A program made the position numbers and the translations under genes. Below are positions 46,163 through 53,577 of a stretch of 64,000 nt of DNA, piece after piece. Every line of letters starts with the position of its first letter. Positions within the stretch are counted from its first letter, which is position 1. Location of the stretch: the NCBI RefSeq assembly GCF_006716065.1, contig NZ_VFOL01000001.1, positions 1,984,001-2,048,000 of the forward strand. The letters are read 5' to 3'. The notes under the pieces were generated by a model. The model was not told the origin of the DNA. It did no database searches and saw only the letters and a program-made list of their open reading frames with translations. The stretch comes from Salinispora arenicola (GTDB taxonomy: Bacteria > Actinomycetota > Actinomycetes > Mycobacteriales > Micromonosporaceae).

Positions 46163-47417
46163 AAAGGCCAACGGCGAAGGCACCATCTTCCAACGCGCCG
46201 ACGGCCGCTGGTGCGGCGCCGGCTACGTCCGCGCCGCCGACGGCACCCGCAAGCGCATCTACGTCTACGGCACCACCCGCCGCCAGGCGGCCGACAAGCT
46301 CGCCGAGAAGCTGGCCGACTCGAACCGGGGCCTGGTCGTGGCCGCCGACCCGAACCTCACCGTCGGCGAGTACCTGACCGCGTGGCTGACCGGCGTCGCC
46401 CGGCATCGGCTCCGCGCGACCACGTACGTCACGTACGAATCCCTGGTCCGCCGGTTCCTAATCCCCGGCCTCGGCGCACGGAAACTCGGCACCCTGACCG
46501 TCCGGGACGTGCGAACCTTCCTCGACCGGCTACCCGGTTCGTGCCAGTGCTGCGCGCAGGGCTGGGACGCCAAACGGAACCCGAACCACCCGGTCAAGGC
46601 CCGCCGGCCGCGCTGCTGCGCCATCGGCAACTGCTGCCGCAAACACATCCGCCCGGCCACCGTCCGCTACATCCGGGCAGTACTCTCAGCCGCCCTCGCC
46701 GACGGAGTACGCGAAGACCTCATCGGACGCAACGTCGCCAGCCCGGTACGACTACCCACCCCGCGCAGCGACTTCCAACCATTCACCGCCGGCGAGGCCC
46801 GCCGCTACCTCCTCGCCGCCGCCTACCACCGCCACGGACCCCTGTTCGAACTGGCCCTACGCACCGGACTACGCCGAGGCGAACTGCTCGGCCTGCGCTG
46901 GGACGACATCGACCTCGACACCGGCCACCTGTACGTACGGCGCACCCTCGCCCGCACCCGAGGCGCCCCCACCTTCCAACCAGTCAAGACCCACCGCTCC
47001 GCACGACGCATCGTCCTACCCCGCGACTGCGTAACCGCGCTCAAGCGCTACCGCAGGCGGCAGGACACCGATCGACGCGAGGCCGACGGGTGGACCGAAA
47101 CTGGGCTCGTGTTCACCACCAGCACCGGCCGGCCGATGGACCCGGCCGCAGTGCACCGCCACCACCAAGCCATCTGCGAACTCGCCGACGTCCGCTACAT
47201 CCGCTTCCACGACCTGCGACACACCTGCGCCACGCTGCTGCTCGAACAGGGCGTGGACCTGGTGACGATCAAGGACCTGCTCGGCCACGCGCAGATCCAC
47301 ACCACCGCCGACATCTACTCCCACGTCCGGCTCCGCCTGCAACGCCACGCCGTCGAGTCCATGAACCAGGCACTACAAGCCGACCAACCCGACGACGACA
47401 CCAACTCCGACAACTGA
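46152..47417 (+). CDS. int: Tyrosine recombinase (integrase), intact
   Basis: A 421-residue phage-type integrase. The arm-binding domain starts GEGTIFQRADGRWCGAGYVR; the core-binding domain includes LTVGEYLTAWLTGVARHRLR. The catalytic residues are all present: Arg in ALRTGLRRGELLGLRWDD, His-x-x-Arg in IRFHDLRHTCATLLLEQGVD, His in LLGHAQIHTTADI and the nucleophile Tyr in DIYSHVRLRLQ. A cysteine-rich insertion (GSCQCCAQGWDAKRN, RPRCCAIGNCCRKHI) between the domains is seen in actinomycete relatives. It is probably functional. A strong terminator follows 22 bases downstream, so it ends the operon. Confidence 0.93.
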   Translation: MAGRKANGEGTIFQRADGRWCGAGYVRAADGTRKRIYVYGTTRRQAADKLAEKLADSNRGLVVAADPNLTVGEYLTAWLTGVARHRLRATTYVTYESLVRRFLIPGLGARKLGTLTVRDVRTFLDRLPGSCQCCAQGWDAKRNPNHPVKARRPRCCAIGNCCRKHIRPATVRYIRAVLSAALADGVREDLIGRNVASPVRLPTPRSDFQPFTAGEARRYLLAAAYHRHGPLFELALRTGLRRGELLGLRWDDIDLDTGHLYVRRTLARTRGAPTFQPVKTHRSARRIVLPRDCVTALKRYRRRQDTDRREADGWTETGLVFTTSTGRPMDPAAVHRHHQAICELADVRYIRFHDLRHTCATLLLEQGVDLVTIKDLLGHAQIHTTADIYSHVRLRLQRHAVESMNQALQADQPDDDTNSDN

Positions 47418-47438
47418 ACCCCACCAACCGACAGCACA

Positions 47439-47470
47439 CGCCCCGCCGGGATTACCACCCCGGCGGGGCG
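47439..47470. terminator. Strong bidirectional terminator hairpin
   Basis: A perfect 12-bp stem (CGCCCCGCCGGG / CCCGGCGGGGCG) with an 8-base loop, followed by CCCTTTCT. It lies between the integrase gene and a convergent small gene. Confidence 0.85.
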
Positions 47471-47718
47471 CCCTTTCTACCTGGCGGGGCGTCGGTTGGT
47501 TCGTAGGGCCAGGCGAAGAACCGGTGATACAGCGTTCCCGTGGTAGTGGTGGGCATGTCCACGCACGCCTCGACAAAGAACTGGGTGAGGTAGAGCATCA
47601 GCGATACCCGCGCGCCGGCGAACTCGGCCAACAGTTGACGTTTGCGGGTCAGGCACGGCCATACCTGCCCGCACCCGGCGCACGTCCATACCGGACGAAC
47701 TGGTAGATGCATCGTCAT
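47452..47718 (-). CDS. Small cysteine-motif protein of AICE type
   Basis: An 88-residue protein. The N-terminus has a zinc-knuckle-like CAGCGQVWPCLTRKRQ and then LLAEFAGARVSLMLYLTQFF, VEACVDMP. Proteins of this shape (W-x-C-x2-C-x4-PC) occur beside XRE regulators in many actinomycete elements; I do not know their role. The ATG at 47,718 is preferred; ATG 47,727 is in frame, with GGGTG upstream. It is transcribed divergently from the XRE gene, which suggests joint control, and overlaps the shared terminator at its 3' end. Confidence 0.7.
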   Translation of the reverse strand: MTMHLPVRPVWTCAGCGQVWPCLTRKRQLLAEFAGARVSLMLYLTQFFVEACVDMPTTTTGTLYHRFFAWPYEPTDAPPGRKGAPPGW

Positions 47719-47894
47719 CGCTGGCACCCTTTCAGTGGCGTCGTGGGCTACGGTGGGAGGACCGGGGCCGCGACACTGGGGTCGAGGCGAGTGCCGATCG
47801 CCAAACCCCTGTCCCGGCCCTCCCGGGGGCGCCAGTCAGGTTCGGACTCGATGCACGTCCCCGCTGGGCCTGCCACCAGGATCAGGGGAGACAG

Positions 47895-49097
47895 ATGACC
47901 ATGGAAGCAGGCGAGGGTTTTCCCCCGTCTACAGACACCCCCACCGACCTCGGCGCCCATCTGCGAGCCGCCCGCGAAGCCGCCGGACACAGCCTCGCCG
48001 GTATGGCGGCGCTCACCCATTTCAGCAAGCCCTACCTCAGCCTCGTCGAAACCGGCCGCCGCCAGGCCACTCCCGATATCGTTGAACGCTACGAACACGC
48101 CCTCGGCATTCCGATCGGCACCCCAGCCGACCCGGTCCGCCGCACCCACGAATGGCTCCTGGACAACCCACCCGCCACCGGCTGCCTACGCGCCGGCCGC
48201 CGCATCGGCGCAAGCCTGATCCGAACGTTGGAAGCCCGGGTGATCGACCTGCGCCACCTGGACGACACCGTCGGCAGCCGCACCCTGTTCCCCGTCATCC
48301 GCGCCGAACTCGACCACGCCGAACACCTCGCTCACACCGCCTCCTACACCGACACCTCCGGCAAACGGCTGTACACGGTGATCGGTGAACTGGCCCAACT
48401 CGCCGGCTGGGTCGCCAGCGACGCCGGCAACTACTCCGACGCCCAACGCCTCTACCTATCCGGCGTCACCGCCGCCGACACCGCCGGCGACCGGGCGCTG
48501 GGCGCGCAACTGCTGTCCAGCCTCGCCTACCAGATCACCACCATCGGCAAACGCGACGACGCCCTGCTCATCGCCCGCTCCGCCGTCACCGGCGCCCCCC
48601 ACGCCAGCCCGCTCGTGCGGGCGCTGCTGCTGGAACGCCTCGCCTGGGCCGCCGCCCGAGCCCGCGACACCGACACCACCCGCCGCGCCCTCGACGCCGT
48701 CAACGACGCCTACGACCAACACGCCGACGGAATCGCCGAACCCGAATGGGTGTACTGGCTCAACCAGACCGAGATCGACGTCATGGCCGCCCGCTGCCTC
48801 ATCGAACTCGGCACCCCAACCTCCGCCGAACCCCTACTCACCCGAGCACTCGCCGCCTACAACCACGACCACACCCGCGAAGTCGCCCTCTACCAAACCT
48901 GGCTCGCCGAAGGCCACGCCAAAACCGGCAACCTCGACGCCGCCCGCGCCGTCCTGCACCGCATCGACACCACCGCCATCGACGCCGGCTCCACCCGCCT
49001 ACACCGCCGCATCACCGCCGTCAACCGCCTCATCAACCGCCGCACACAGAAGAAGAAACCCGCCAACACCAACAGCACCAGACGACCGACCGAGTAG
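47895..49097 (+). CDS. XRE-type regulator with TPR-like C-terminal domain
   Basis: A 400-residue protein from ATG 47,895 (GGGGAGAC upstream). Residues 18-75 are an XRE helix-turn-helix (LGAHLRAAREAAGHSLAGMA, FSKPYLSLVETGRRQATPDI). The rest is helical and repeat-like (AGWVASDAGNYSDAQRLYLS, TLRRALDAVNDAYDQ-like segments), as in actinobacterial regulators whose TPR domain senses a peptide or small molecule. Such proteins often control conjugation or secondary metabolism genes. It is the last gene of the AICE before the right direct repeat and is divergent from the small cysteine-motif gene. Confidence 0.88.
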   Translation: MTMEAGEGFPPSTDTPTDLGAHLRAAREAAGHSLAGMAALTHFSKPYLSLVETGRRQATPDIVERYEHALGIPIGTPADPVRRTHEWLLDNPPATGCLRAGRRIGASLIRTLEARVIDLRHLDDTVGSRTLFPVIRAELDHAEHLAHTASYTDTSGKRLYTVIGELAQLAGWVASDAGNYSDAQRLYLSGVTAADTAGDRALGAQLLSSLAYQITTIGKRDDALLIARSAVTGAPHASPLVRALLLERLAWAAARARDTDTTRRALDAVNDAYDQHADGIAEPEWVYWLNQTEIDVMAARCLIELGTPTSAEPLLTRALAAYNHDHTREVALYQTWLAEGHAKTGNLDAARAVLHRIDTTAIDAGSTRLHRRITAVNRLINRRTQKKKPANTNSTRRPTE

Positions 49098-49129
49098 ACA
49101 CCCCAGCCCGTCGCCCCGCGCAGCCCGAC

Positions 49130-49162
49130 GTGCCCCCACGTTGCTGTCACGACTGCTGTCAA
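49130..49162 (+). repeat. Direct repeat, right boundary of nested AICE
   Basis: The second copy of the repeat at 41,809: GTGCCCCCACGTTGCTGTCA then CGACTGCTGTCA. It lies 33 bases after the stop of the XRE gene and about 100 bases before the orphan RHS cassette. Confidence 0.6.
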
Positions 49163-49264
49163 AACCGCCCACAACCGATGAACCGCCAACGAGCGGTTGA
49201 GCGAAAGCCCAGATCACCACCAAGATAGACCCCACGGCATCGCCGCAGCCACCGTAACAACCCC

Positions 49265-49653
49265 ACACGTACTATGTGCTCGCCGGCACCACGCCGGTAT
49301 TGGTGCACAACACGAATGCCGCTTGCGGAATTGATGAGGCGCGGGCCGCGCGCGATGCACTTGCTGATAAGGTTGGCGCGAGTAAGGCCACGGTGACTGG
49401 TGGAGTGGATCCTGCGACAGGCCGCGTGAAGGCTGGATGTAACCGTAATCCTACGGGATGCGCAGAGTCTGACGTGGAACGCCAGCTTGGCGTTGATCCA
49501 CAGTCGATTCAATTTACAGAAGCGATTAGGCCTCGGACAGGAAGGCAAGTCCCAATCTGCCACCGTTGTCAGGAAACCTACAGTCCATCTCAATTTCCGC
49601 CGGGCACTCTGGTGAAACCTGGCGGAGCATGGGGAATAGGGGTCGTGCCGTGA
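49265..49653 (+). CDS. Orphan RHS C-terminal cassette: Hint end plus deaminase-like toxin
   Basis: The frame opens with HTYYVLAGTTPVLVHNTNAA, nearly identical to the Hint end of the complete RHS protein (HTYYVIAGNTPVLVHNTNG), and has no RHS body upstream. The toxin part of about 105 residues has TVTGGVDPATGRVKAGC, NPTGCAESDVERQLG and QVPICHRCQETY. CAE followed by C-x2-C is the zinc-site pattern of the cytidine-deaminase superfamily, including YwqJ-like and related bacterial toxin deaminases. No ribosome site is seen; GTG 49,276 is the first possible start. Such orphan modules are usually silent and can recombine onto the main RHS gene through the shared Hint sequence. Confidence 0.7.
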
Positions 49654-50201
49654 ATTTGGTGACGCGCGCTTTAATCGAAGTGACGGACTGGACGTCACTT
49701 AGGACCGAATCGGGAAGTGGTGCTCGATTGCCCCAGGCGTTTGAAGATTTGTCGACAGCCACATCGAAAGAAGTAGCCGACGATGCTTACTGGAGGATCG
49801 ACAACGAGGTGCTTGTGCAGGGAGAACTCTACGAGGCGGCTGTTTCGACACTCGAAGTTCTCCTATCTATGGCGCCCACTGTCCCGTCTGGGCCTTCGCG
49901 CAGATCCGTGGCAGAACTAATCCAACAGATAGTGTTCGGTGAGCCGCACACTTCGGAAGTCGAGATTGGCAATGCAGGTATTGCTGATCTATGTAGGTCG
50001 ATTGCCTTCGGAGCGGTCTGGGTCTTCTATGGATGGCTAACTGATGTCGACGGTGACGTACGGGAGTGCGCTTTGCTGACTCTGCATAAAGTAGATCCCG
50101 ATCACAAGAGGAGGTCTGTAGTATTTTCTGCCTATAGGGCCAGTGATCAATCGCCGGGTGCGCAGAAGTTGTTCACACAGATCGATCAAGGATTGTTCTG
50201 A
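49650..50201 (+). CDS. Probable immunity protein for the deaminase-like toxin
   Basis: A 183-residue protein. GTG 49,650 overlaps the TGA of the orphan toxin (GTGA), the same coupling as in the first toxin/immunity pair. The protein reads VNLVTRALIEVTDWTSLRTE, LVQGELYEAAVSTLEVLLSM and VWVFYGWLTDVDGDVRECAL. It is mainly helical and may form HEAT-like repeats, which occur in several immunity families. I do not recognise a named family. The function is inferred from position only. Confidence 0.65.
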   Translation: MNLVTRALIEVTDWTSLRTESGSGARLPQAFEDLSTATSKEVADDAYWRIDNEVLVQGELYEAAVSTLEVLLSMAPTVPSGPSRRSVAELIQQIVFGEPHTSEVEIGNAGIADLCRSIAFGAVWVFYGWLTDVDGDVRECALLTLHKVDPDHKRRSVVFSAYRASDQSPGAQKLFTQIDQGLF

Positions 50202-50928
50202 CGTTGACCTGGAAATGCGGATTGGGCCGTACGGAGAGATGCTCCCGACGTCGGTGGCAAGATTCTCATGGAGTTCTTTGGGATCAAAGATATTTCTGAA
50301 CTGCGTTCAGAAGGGTGACATCAAGGCCTGTGTGTGGGCATTGATTGGCGCTCTGCCTTGGGGAAAGGTGGGCAAGGCTATCAAGACCATGCCTGTCTTC
50401 TTCCGTGCCGGTAAGGCGGTCAAAGAAAGCATTCTTCAAGGAACGTAAGTGGGCCGAGGGGATCCTCGAGGCCGGCGAGTCGTCGTCCGGGTCTGGCATA
50501 GTTTTTCGCCCGGTACCCGCGTGTTGATGGCTGACGGGACAGGCAAGAAACTCAGAGACGTCAGGGTCGGTGACAAGGTCATCGCCACGGGTCCGACCAC
50601 CGGCAAGCGGTCGGTGCGGCAGGTTGAGCTGCTGCATGACAATGCTGACCGTGATCTGGTCGATTGACGGTCAAGGACCCGAAGAGCGGTGGCACGACCG
50701 TGCTGCACACCACCTCGCATCATCCCTTCTGGTCGGCGTCGAACCGGGCGTGGGTAAAGCCGATGATCTGGTGGGTGGCGAGCAACTCCAGGACGCGAAC
50801 GGTGTGGGTGCCGAAAACCTCATCCATGCTGGCCACAGCCGTCTTGATCACCGAGACAAGGAGGCTGGTGCCGACTCTCGGCTGGATCGCGACGGTGCTC
50901 TCCGTCGAGCGCTGCGCGACGATGGGGT
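50202..50928 (+). pseudogene. Broken RHS linker and Hint module
   Basis: The first part encodes a typical RHS-to-Hint linker (NCVQKGDIKACVWALIGALP, WGKVGKAIKTM). After a stop near 50,446 a Hint domain begins in frame: HSFSPGTRVLMADGTGKKLR, DVRVGDKVIATGPTTGKRSV, DNADRDLVD. A shift near 50,665 moves it to LTVKDPKSGGTTVLHTTSHH, PFWSASNRAWV, and a further one to DDLVGGEQLQDANGVGAENL. The element is then cut by the transposase gene. It is the relic of a third RHS C-terminal unit. Confidence 0.75.
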
Positions 50929-52026
50929 GTGCTGTTTCGACTGGCCTACCTCGGCGTGACCAACGCCCTCGCTCTGCTGCGGCTGCTGCCGATGAGCGAC
51001 CGCGACAAGGACGCCGAGATCGTCGCGCTCCGACACCAGATCCTGGTCCTCGAACGACATCTGCGCGGCGAACGGGTCCAGTTCACGCGAGCGGACCGGG
51101 CCTGGCTGGCCGCCCTGCTGCACCCGCTACCACGAACCGTACTGAACCGTCTGCGGCTGCTGGTCCGCCCGGAGACGGTGCTGCGCTGGCACCGGGACCT
51201 GATCACCCGCCGGCACGCCCGGATCTCCCGGCCCCGCCGGGTCGGGCGGCCACGAACGATCCGGTCGATCCGCACGTTGGTGCTACGCCTGGCCAGCGAG
51301 AACAGCACCTGGGGATACCGCCGCATCCACGGCGAACTGCTCATCCTGGGCGTCAAGGTCGCCGCGTCCACCGTCTGGGAGATCCTTCAAAACGCCGGTA
51401 TCGAACCGACGCCCCAGCGCACGAGCAACACCTGGGCGACGTTCCTGCGGTCCCAAGCCCACGCCGTCATCGCCGCCGACTTCTTCGAAACCACCACACT
51501 GACCGGCACCCGGCTCTATGTCCTGGCGATCATCGAACACGCCAGCCGCCGGATCCGGATCCTCGGCGCCACCGCGCACCCGACCGCTGGCTGGGTGGCC
51601 CAGGCCGCCCGCAACCTGGCGATGGATCTCGAAGACACCGGCTGCCGGGTGAAATACGTGATCCGCGACCGGGACGGCAAGTACCCGGCACTGTTCGACA
51701 CCATCCTCGCCGACGCTGGGATCGTCGCGATACTCAGCGGTGTCCGCATGCCCCGAATGAACGCGATCATGGAACGTTGGGTACGGACCTGCCGACGTGA
51801 ACTCCTCGACCGGACCCTGATCCTCAACCAGCGACACCTACTGCACGCGCTGCGCGAGTACGAGAACTTCTACAACGAACACCGCCCTCATCAAGGCATC
51901 GCCAACGCCCGGCCACTCGCCCCGCTACCCGAACCGATCACCGACCCAGACCGACTCACCCACCTGACCATCCACCGGCGCGACCGCCTCGGCGGCATCC
52001 TCCACGAATACGAACGTGCCGCCTGA
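50929..52026 (+). CDS. Integrase-core (DDE) transposase, intact
   Basis: A 365-residue transposase with an rve core, probably IS3/IS481-related. The N-terminal helical part reads DKDAEIVALRHQILVLERHL. HTH_21-like sequence follows (TWGYRRIHGELLILGVKVAA). The DDE residues appear in AHAVIAADFFETTTLTGTRL, KYVIRDRDGKYPALF and MNAIMERWVRTCRRELLDRT; the C-terminus has HRPHQGIANARPLAPLPEP. It is the only complete copy of a family that has left at least three remnants here (12.8-13.3 with 14.4 kb, and 23.8 kb). It interrupts the broken Hint module on its left and ends 116 bases before the right end repeat of E2. Confidence 0.88.
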   Translation: MLFRLAYLGVTNALALLRLLPMSDRDKDAEIVALRHQILVLERHLRGERVQFTRADRAWLAALLHPLPRTVLNRLRLLVRPETVLRWHRDLITRRHARISRPRRVGRPRTIRSIRTLVLRLASENSTWGYRRIHGELLILGVKVAASTVWEILQNAGIEPTPQRTSNTWATFLRSQAHAVIAADFFETTTLTGTRLYVLAIIEHASRRIRILGATAHPTAGWVAQAARNLAMDLEDTGCRVKYVIRDRDGKYPALFDTILADAGIVAILSGVRMPRMNAIMERWVRTCRRELLDRTLILNQRHLLHALREYENFYNEHRPHQGIANARPLAPLPEPITDPDRLTHLTIHRRDRLGGILHEYERAA

Positions 52027-52142
52027 ACTGCCCGGATGACATTTTCGGCAGGTACAGCGGCGTCCCAGAGTTCGGGAGAGGCGGACAACGACTCGATCGC
52101 TGTCAAACGCACCCGGACTGACCAGGACCCGTCCGGACCCGG

Positions 52143-52301
52143 CGGGACGGAGGGGATGCGCGTCGCACGAGCACCCACCGAGCACCCAGCCGTCCACTAG
52201 GGACGGAAAGCGACGGCGTCTGACCCCTGTTCTTGCAGGTCAAGCGCCTTACGATCTTGCGCGCCCGAAGGGATTCGAACCCCTAACCTTCTGATCCGTA
52301 G
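52143..52301. repeat. Element-end repeat (right arm of E2) plus att
   Basis: Matches 22,719-22,876 along its whole length, including GAGGGGATGCGCGTCG, AGCCGTCCACTAGGGACG and TCTTGCAGGT. It runs into the 3' half of the intact tRNA-Arg gene. Confidence 0.8.
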
Positions 52302-52332
52302 TCAGATGCTCTATCCGTTGAGCTACGGGCGC
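52260..52332 (-). tRNA. tRNA-Arg (anticodon ACG)
   Basis: On the minus strand the gene starts GCGCCCGTAGCTCAACGGAT and ends GGTTCGAATCCCTTCGGGCGC plus discriminator G. The acceptor stem GCGCCCG/CGGGCGC pairs fully. The anticodon arm is TCTGA-CTACGGA-TCAGA, giving ACG. The T arm is AGGGG-TTCGAAT-CCCTT. CCA is not encoded. It is the intact copy of the integration target; partial copies lie at 22,836 and 14,878. Confidence 0.95.
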
Positions 52333-52367
52333 TGGTGCTTGGTCAGCCTACACGACCGACTTTCGCG

Positions 52368-52458
52368 CGGAGACTCCGGGATTCGAACCCGGGAGGGGCT
52401 TTAAAACCCCAACCGCATTAGCAGTGCGGCGCCATAGACCAGACTAGGCGAAGTCTCC
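52368..52458 (-). tRNA. tRNA-Ser (anticodon GCT)
   Basis: On the minus strand: GGAGACTTCGCCTAGTCTGG at the 5' end and GTTCGAATCCCGGAGTCTCC plus G at the 3' end. The anticodon arm CCGCA-CTGCTAA-TGCGG gives GCT. A long variable arm (TTGGGGTTTTAAAGCCCC) marks it as class II. It lies 35 bases upstream of tRNA-Arg, same strand. Confidence 0.95.
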
Positions 52459-52663
52459 CCGGCGGCCTTGCAGGCCACCGCGGCTGAGAATACAGTGCCC
52501 TGGCTGCTGGGAGCAAAGCGACGTCCCTCGGGCAGGTCGGACCGCTCTGTTCGATGGGGGTGGGCCCTGCCGAGCGATCGCCCCGCCGTCGGCCTGGCCC
52601 CGGGGTTGTCCGGATGGTGGGGTTCGAGCGGTCTTGACCGCATGCCTGGTGTCGCGCCGGCCC

Positions 52664-53434
52664 TCAGAGCCAGTCGAACCATTCCTTGGGTAGCACGGTG
52701 TAGCCGATGAAGGCCACCACGTCCAGTAGCGTGTGCGCCACCACCAGTGGCATCACGCGTCGGGTCCGTAGGTAGTACAGGCTGAAGATGACACCCATCA
52801 CCGCGTTCCCGACGAACGCGCCGAAGCCCTGGTAGAGGTGGTAAGAGCCGCGGAGCAGCGCGCTGGTGGCGACGACCGCACCGAGTCGCCACTGAAGCTG
52901 CCGCAGTCGGGTGACCAGGTAGCCGACCACGATCACCTCTTCCAACACGGCATTCTGCACGGCAGCGAGGATCAGTACCGGCGCTGCCCACCAGATGTCG
53001 GGCAGCGCCGCGGGCACCAGCGTCGCGTTGACGCCGAGCTGCGCCGCCGCCCAGAACAGGGCCAGGCCGGGTAGGCCGATCAGCGCTGCAAGGCCGGCAC
53101 CTCGGGCGAGATCCTGGCCGGGCCGCCGAGCGTCCAGACCGAGCGTTCGGGCCGGGTCGCCGGGGTTCCGTGCCAGCAGGTGTATGGCGAGCAGCACTGG
53201 TAGCAGGGCGAACGCGATACCGAGTAGCTGGTAGGTGAGGTCGAGGTAGGGCCGTGCGGACCGGGACGTGTTCAGTGCGGCGGTCTGTGCCGACAGTGGC
53301 CCGTCGGCGGTGAGTTTGGCGACGATCGACACCAGGGCGTAGACGGCCGACTGGCCGAGTGAGAGGCCGAGGACCAGCAACGTCTCGGTGCTCAGGGTTC
53401 GGTGGGACACCGGGCGGTCCAGATCGAGGGTCAC
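52664..53434 (-). CDS. CPBP-family intramembrane metalloprotease
   Basis: A 256-residue membrane protein with about eight hydrophobic segments. The family motifs are NAVLEEVIVVGYLVTRL (Glu-Glu-x3-x-G-Y-L), RGSYHLYQGFGAFVGNAVMG (motif 2, His) and VMPLVVAHTLLDVVAF (motif 3, His-x3-D). These are the catalytic Glu and His residues of CAAX protease/bacteriocin-processing (CPBP, Abi) enzymes. Actinobacterial members have unknown substrates; roles in protein processing or self-protection are known elsewhere in the family. Its 5' end faces the globin-reductase gene divergently, with a 143-bp gap. Confidence 0.9.
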   Translation of the reverse strand: MTLDLDRPVSHRTLSTETLLVLGLSLGQSAVYALVSIVAKLTADGPLSAQTAALNTSRSARPYLDLTYQLLGIAFALLPVLLAIHLLARNPGDPARTLGLDARRPGQDLARGAGLAALIGLPGLALFWAAAQLGVNATLVPAALPDIWWAAPVLILAAVQNAVLEEVIVVGYLVTRLRQLQWRLGAVVATSALLRGSYHLYQGFGAFVGNAVMGVIFSLYYLRTRRVMPLVVAHTLLDVVAFIGYTVLPKEWFDWL

Positions 53435-53577
53435 CGCACCACTGTGCCTGACCCGAGGCCTGGTCGTGGCGCCGAGGAGACCTCACGAACCGGTCGCACA
53501 TTCTGTGCGACCGGTCGGCACGCTACGTGGCCATTCTGTTTCTGCCCGATCCCCGTACGGAGAAGGAGCACGCTCCC

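Larger units (their letters stand above)
41809..49162. mobile_element. Actinomycete integrative and conjugative element (AICE), nested
   Basis: The gene set is typical of pSAM2-like elements: GntR-type regulator, small conserved gene, FtsK/TraB translocase, RepSA-like replication initiator, Xis and Int, followed by an XRE regulator. All genes are intact. About 7.3 kb lie between imperfect direct repeats. It sits between the barstar immunity gene and an orphan RHS C-terminal cassette, so it appears to interrupt an RHS toxin array. The exact att core was not found. Confidence 0.65.
22836..52259. mobile_element. Integrative element E2 / genomic island at tRNA-Arg, inferred
   Basis: About 29.4 kb lie between the att fragment at 22,836 and intact tRNA-Arg at 52,260. 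The internal left end has the block 23,018-23,071 and the internal right end the block 52,143-52,259, both shared with E1. Cargo: the GNAT-PIN/ASCH pair, the RHS toxin locus, a nested AICE, an orphan toxin cassette and a transposase. Its own integrase may be the truncated gene at 27,047; the intact integrase at 46,152 more likely belongs to the nested element. Confidence 0.6.

Noticed and set aside
46152-47417. This integrase as the recombinase of E1 and E2 at tRNA-Arg
   Set aside because: It lies far from both tRNA-Arg att copies and within its own direct repeats. The integrase fragments at 14.5, 18.3 and 27.0 kb are better candidates, though this cannot be settled from sequence alone.
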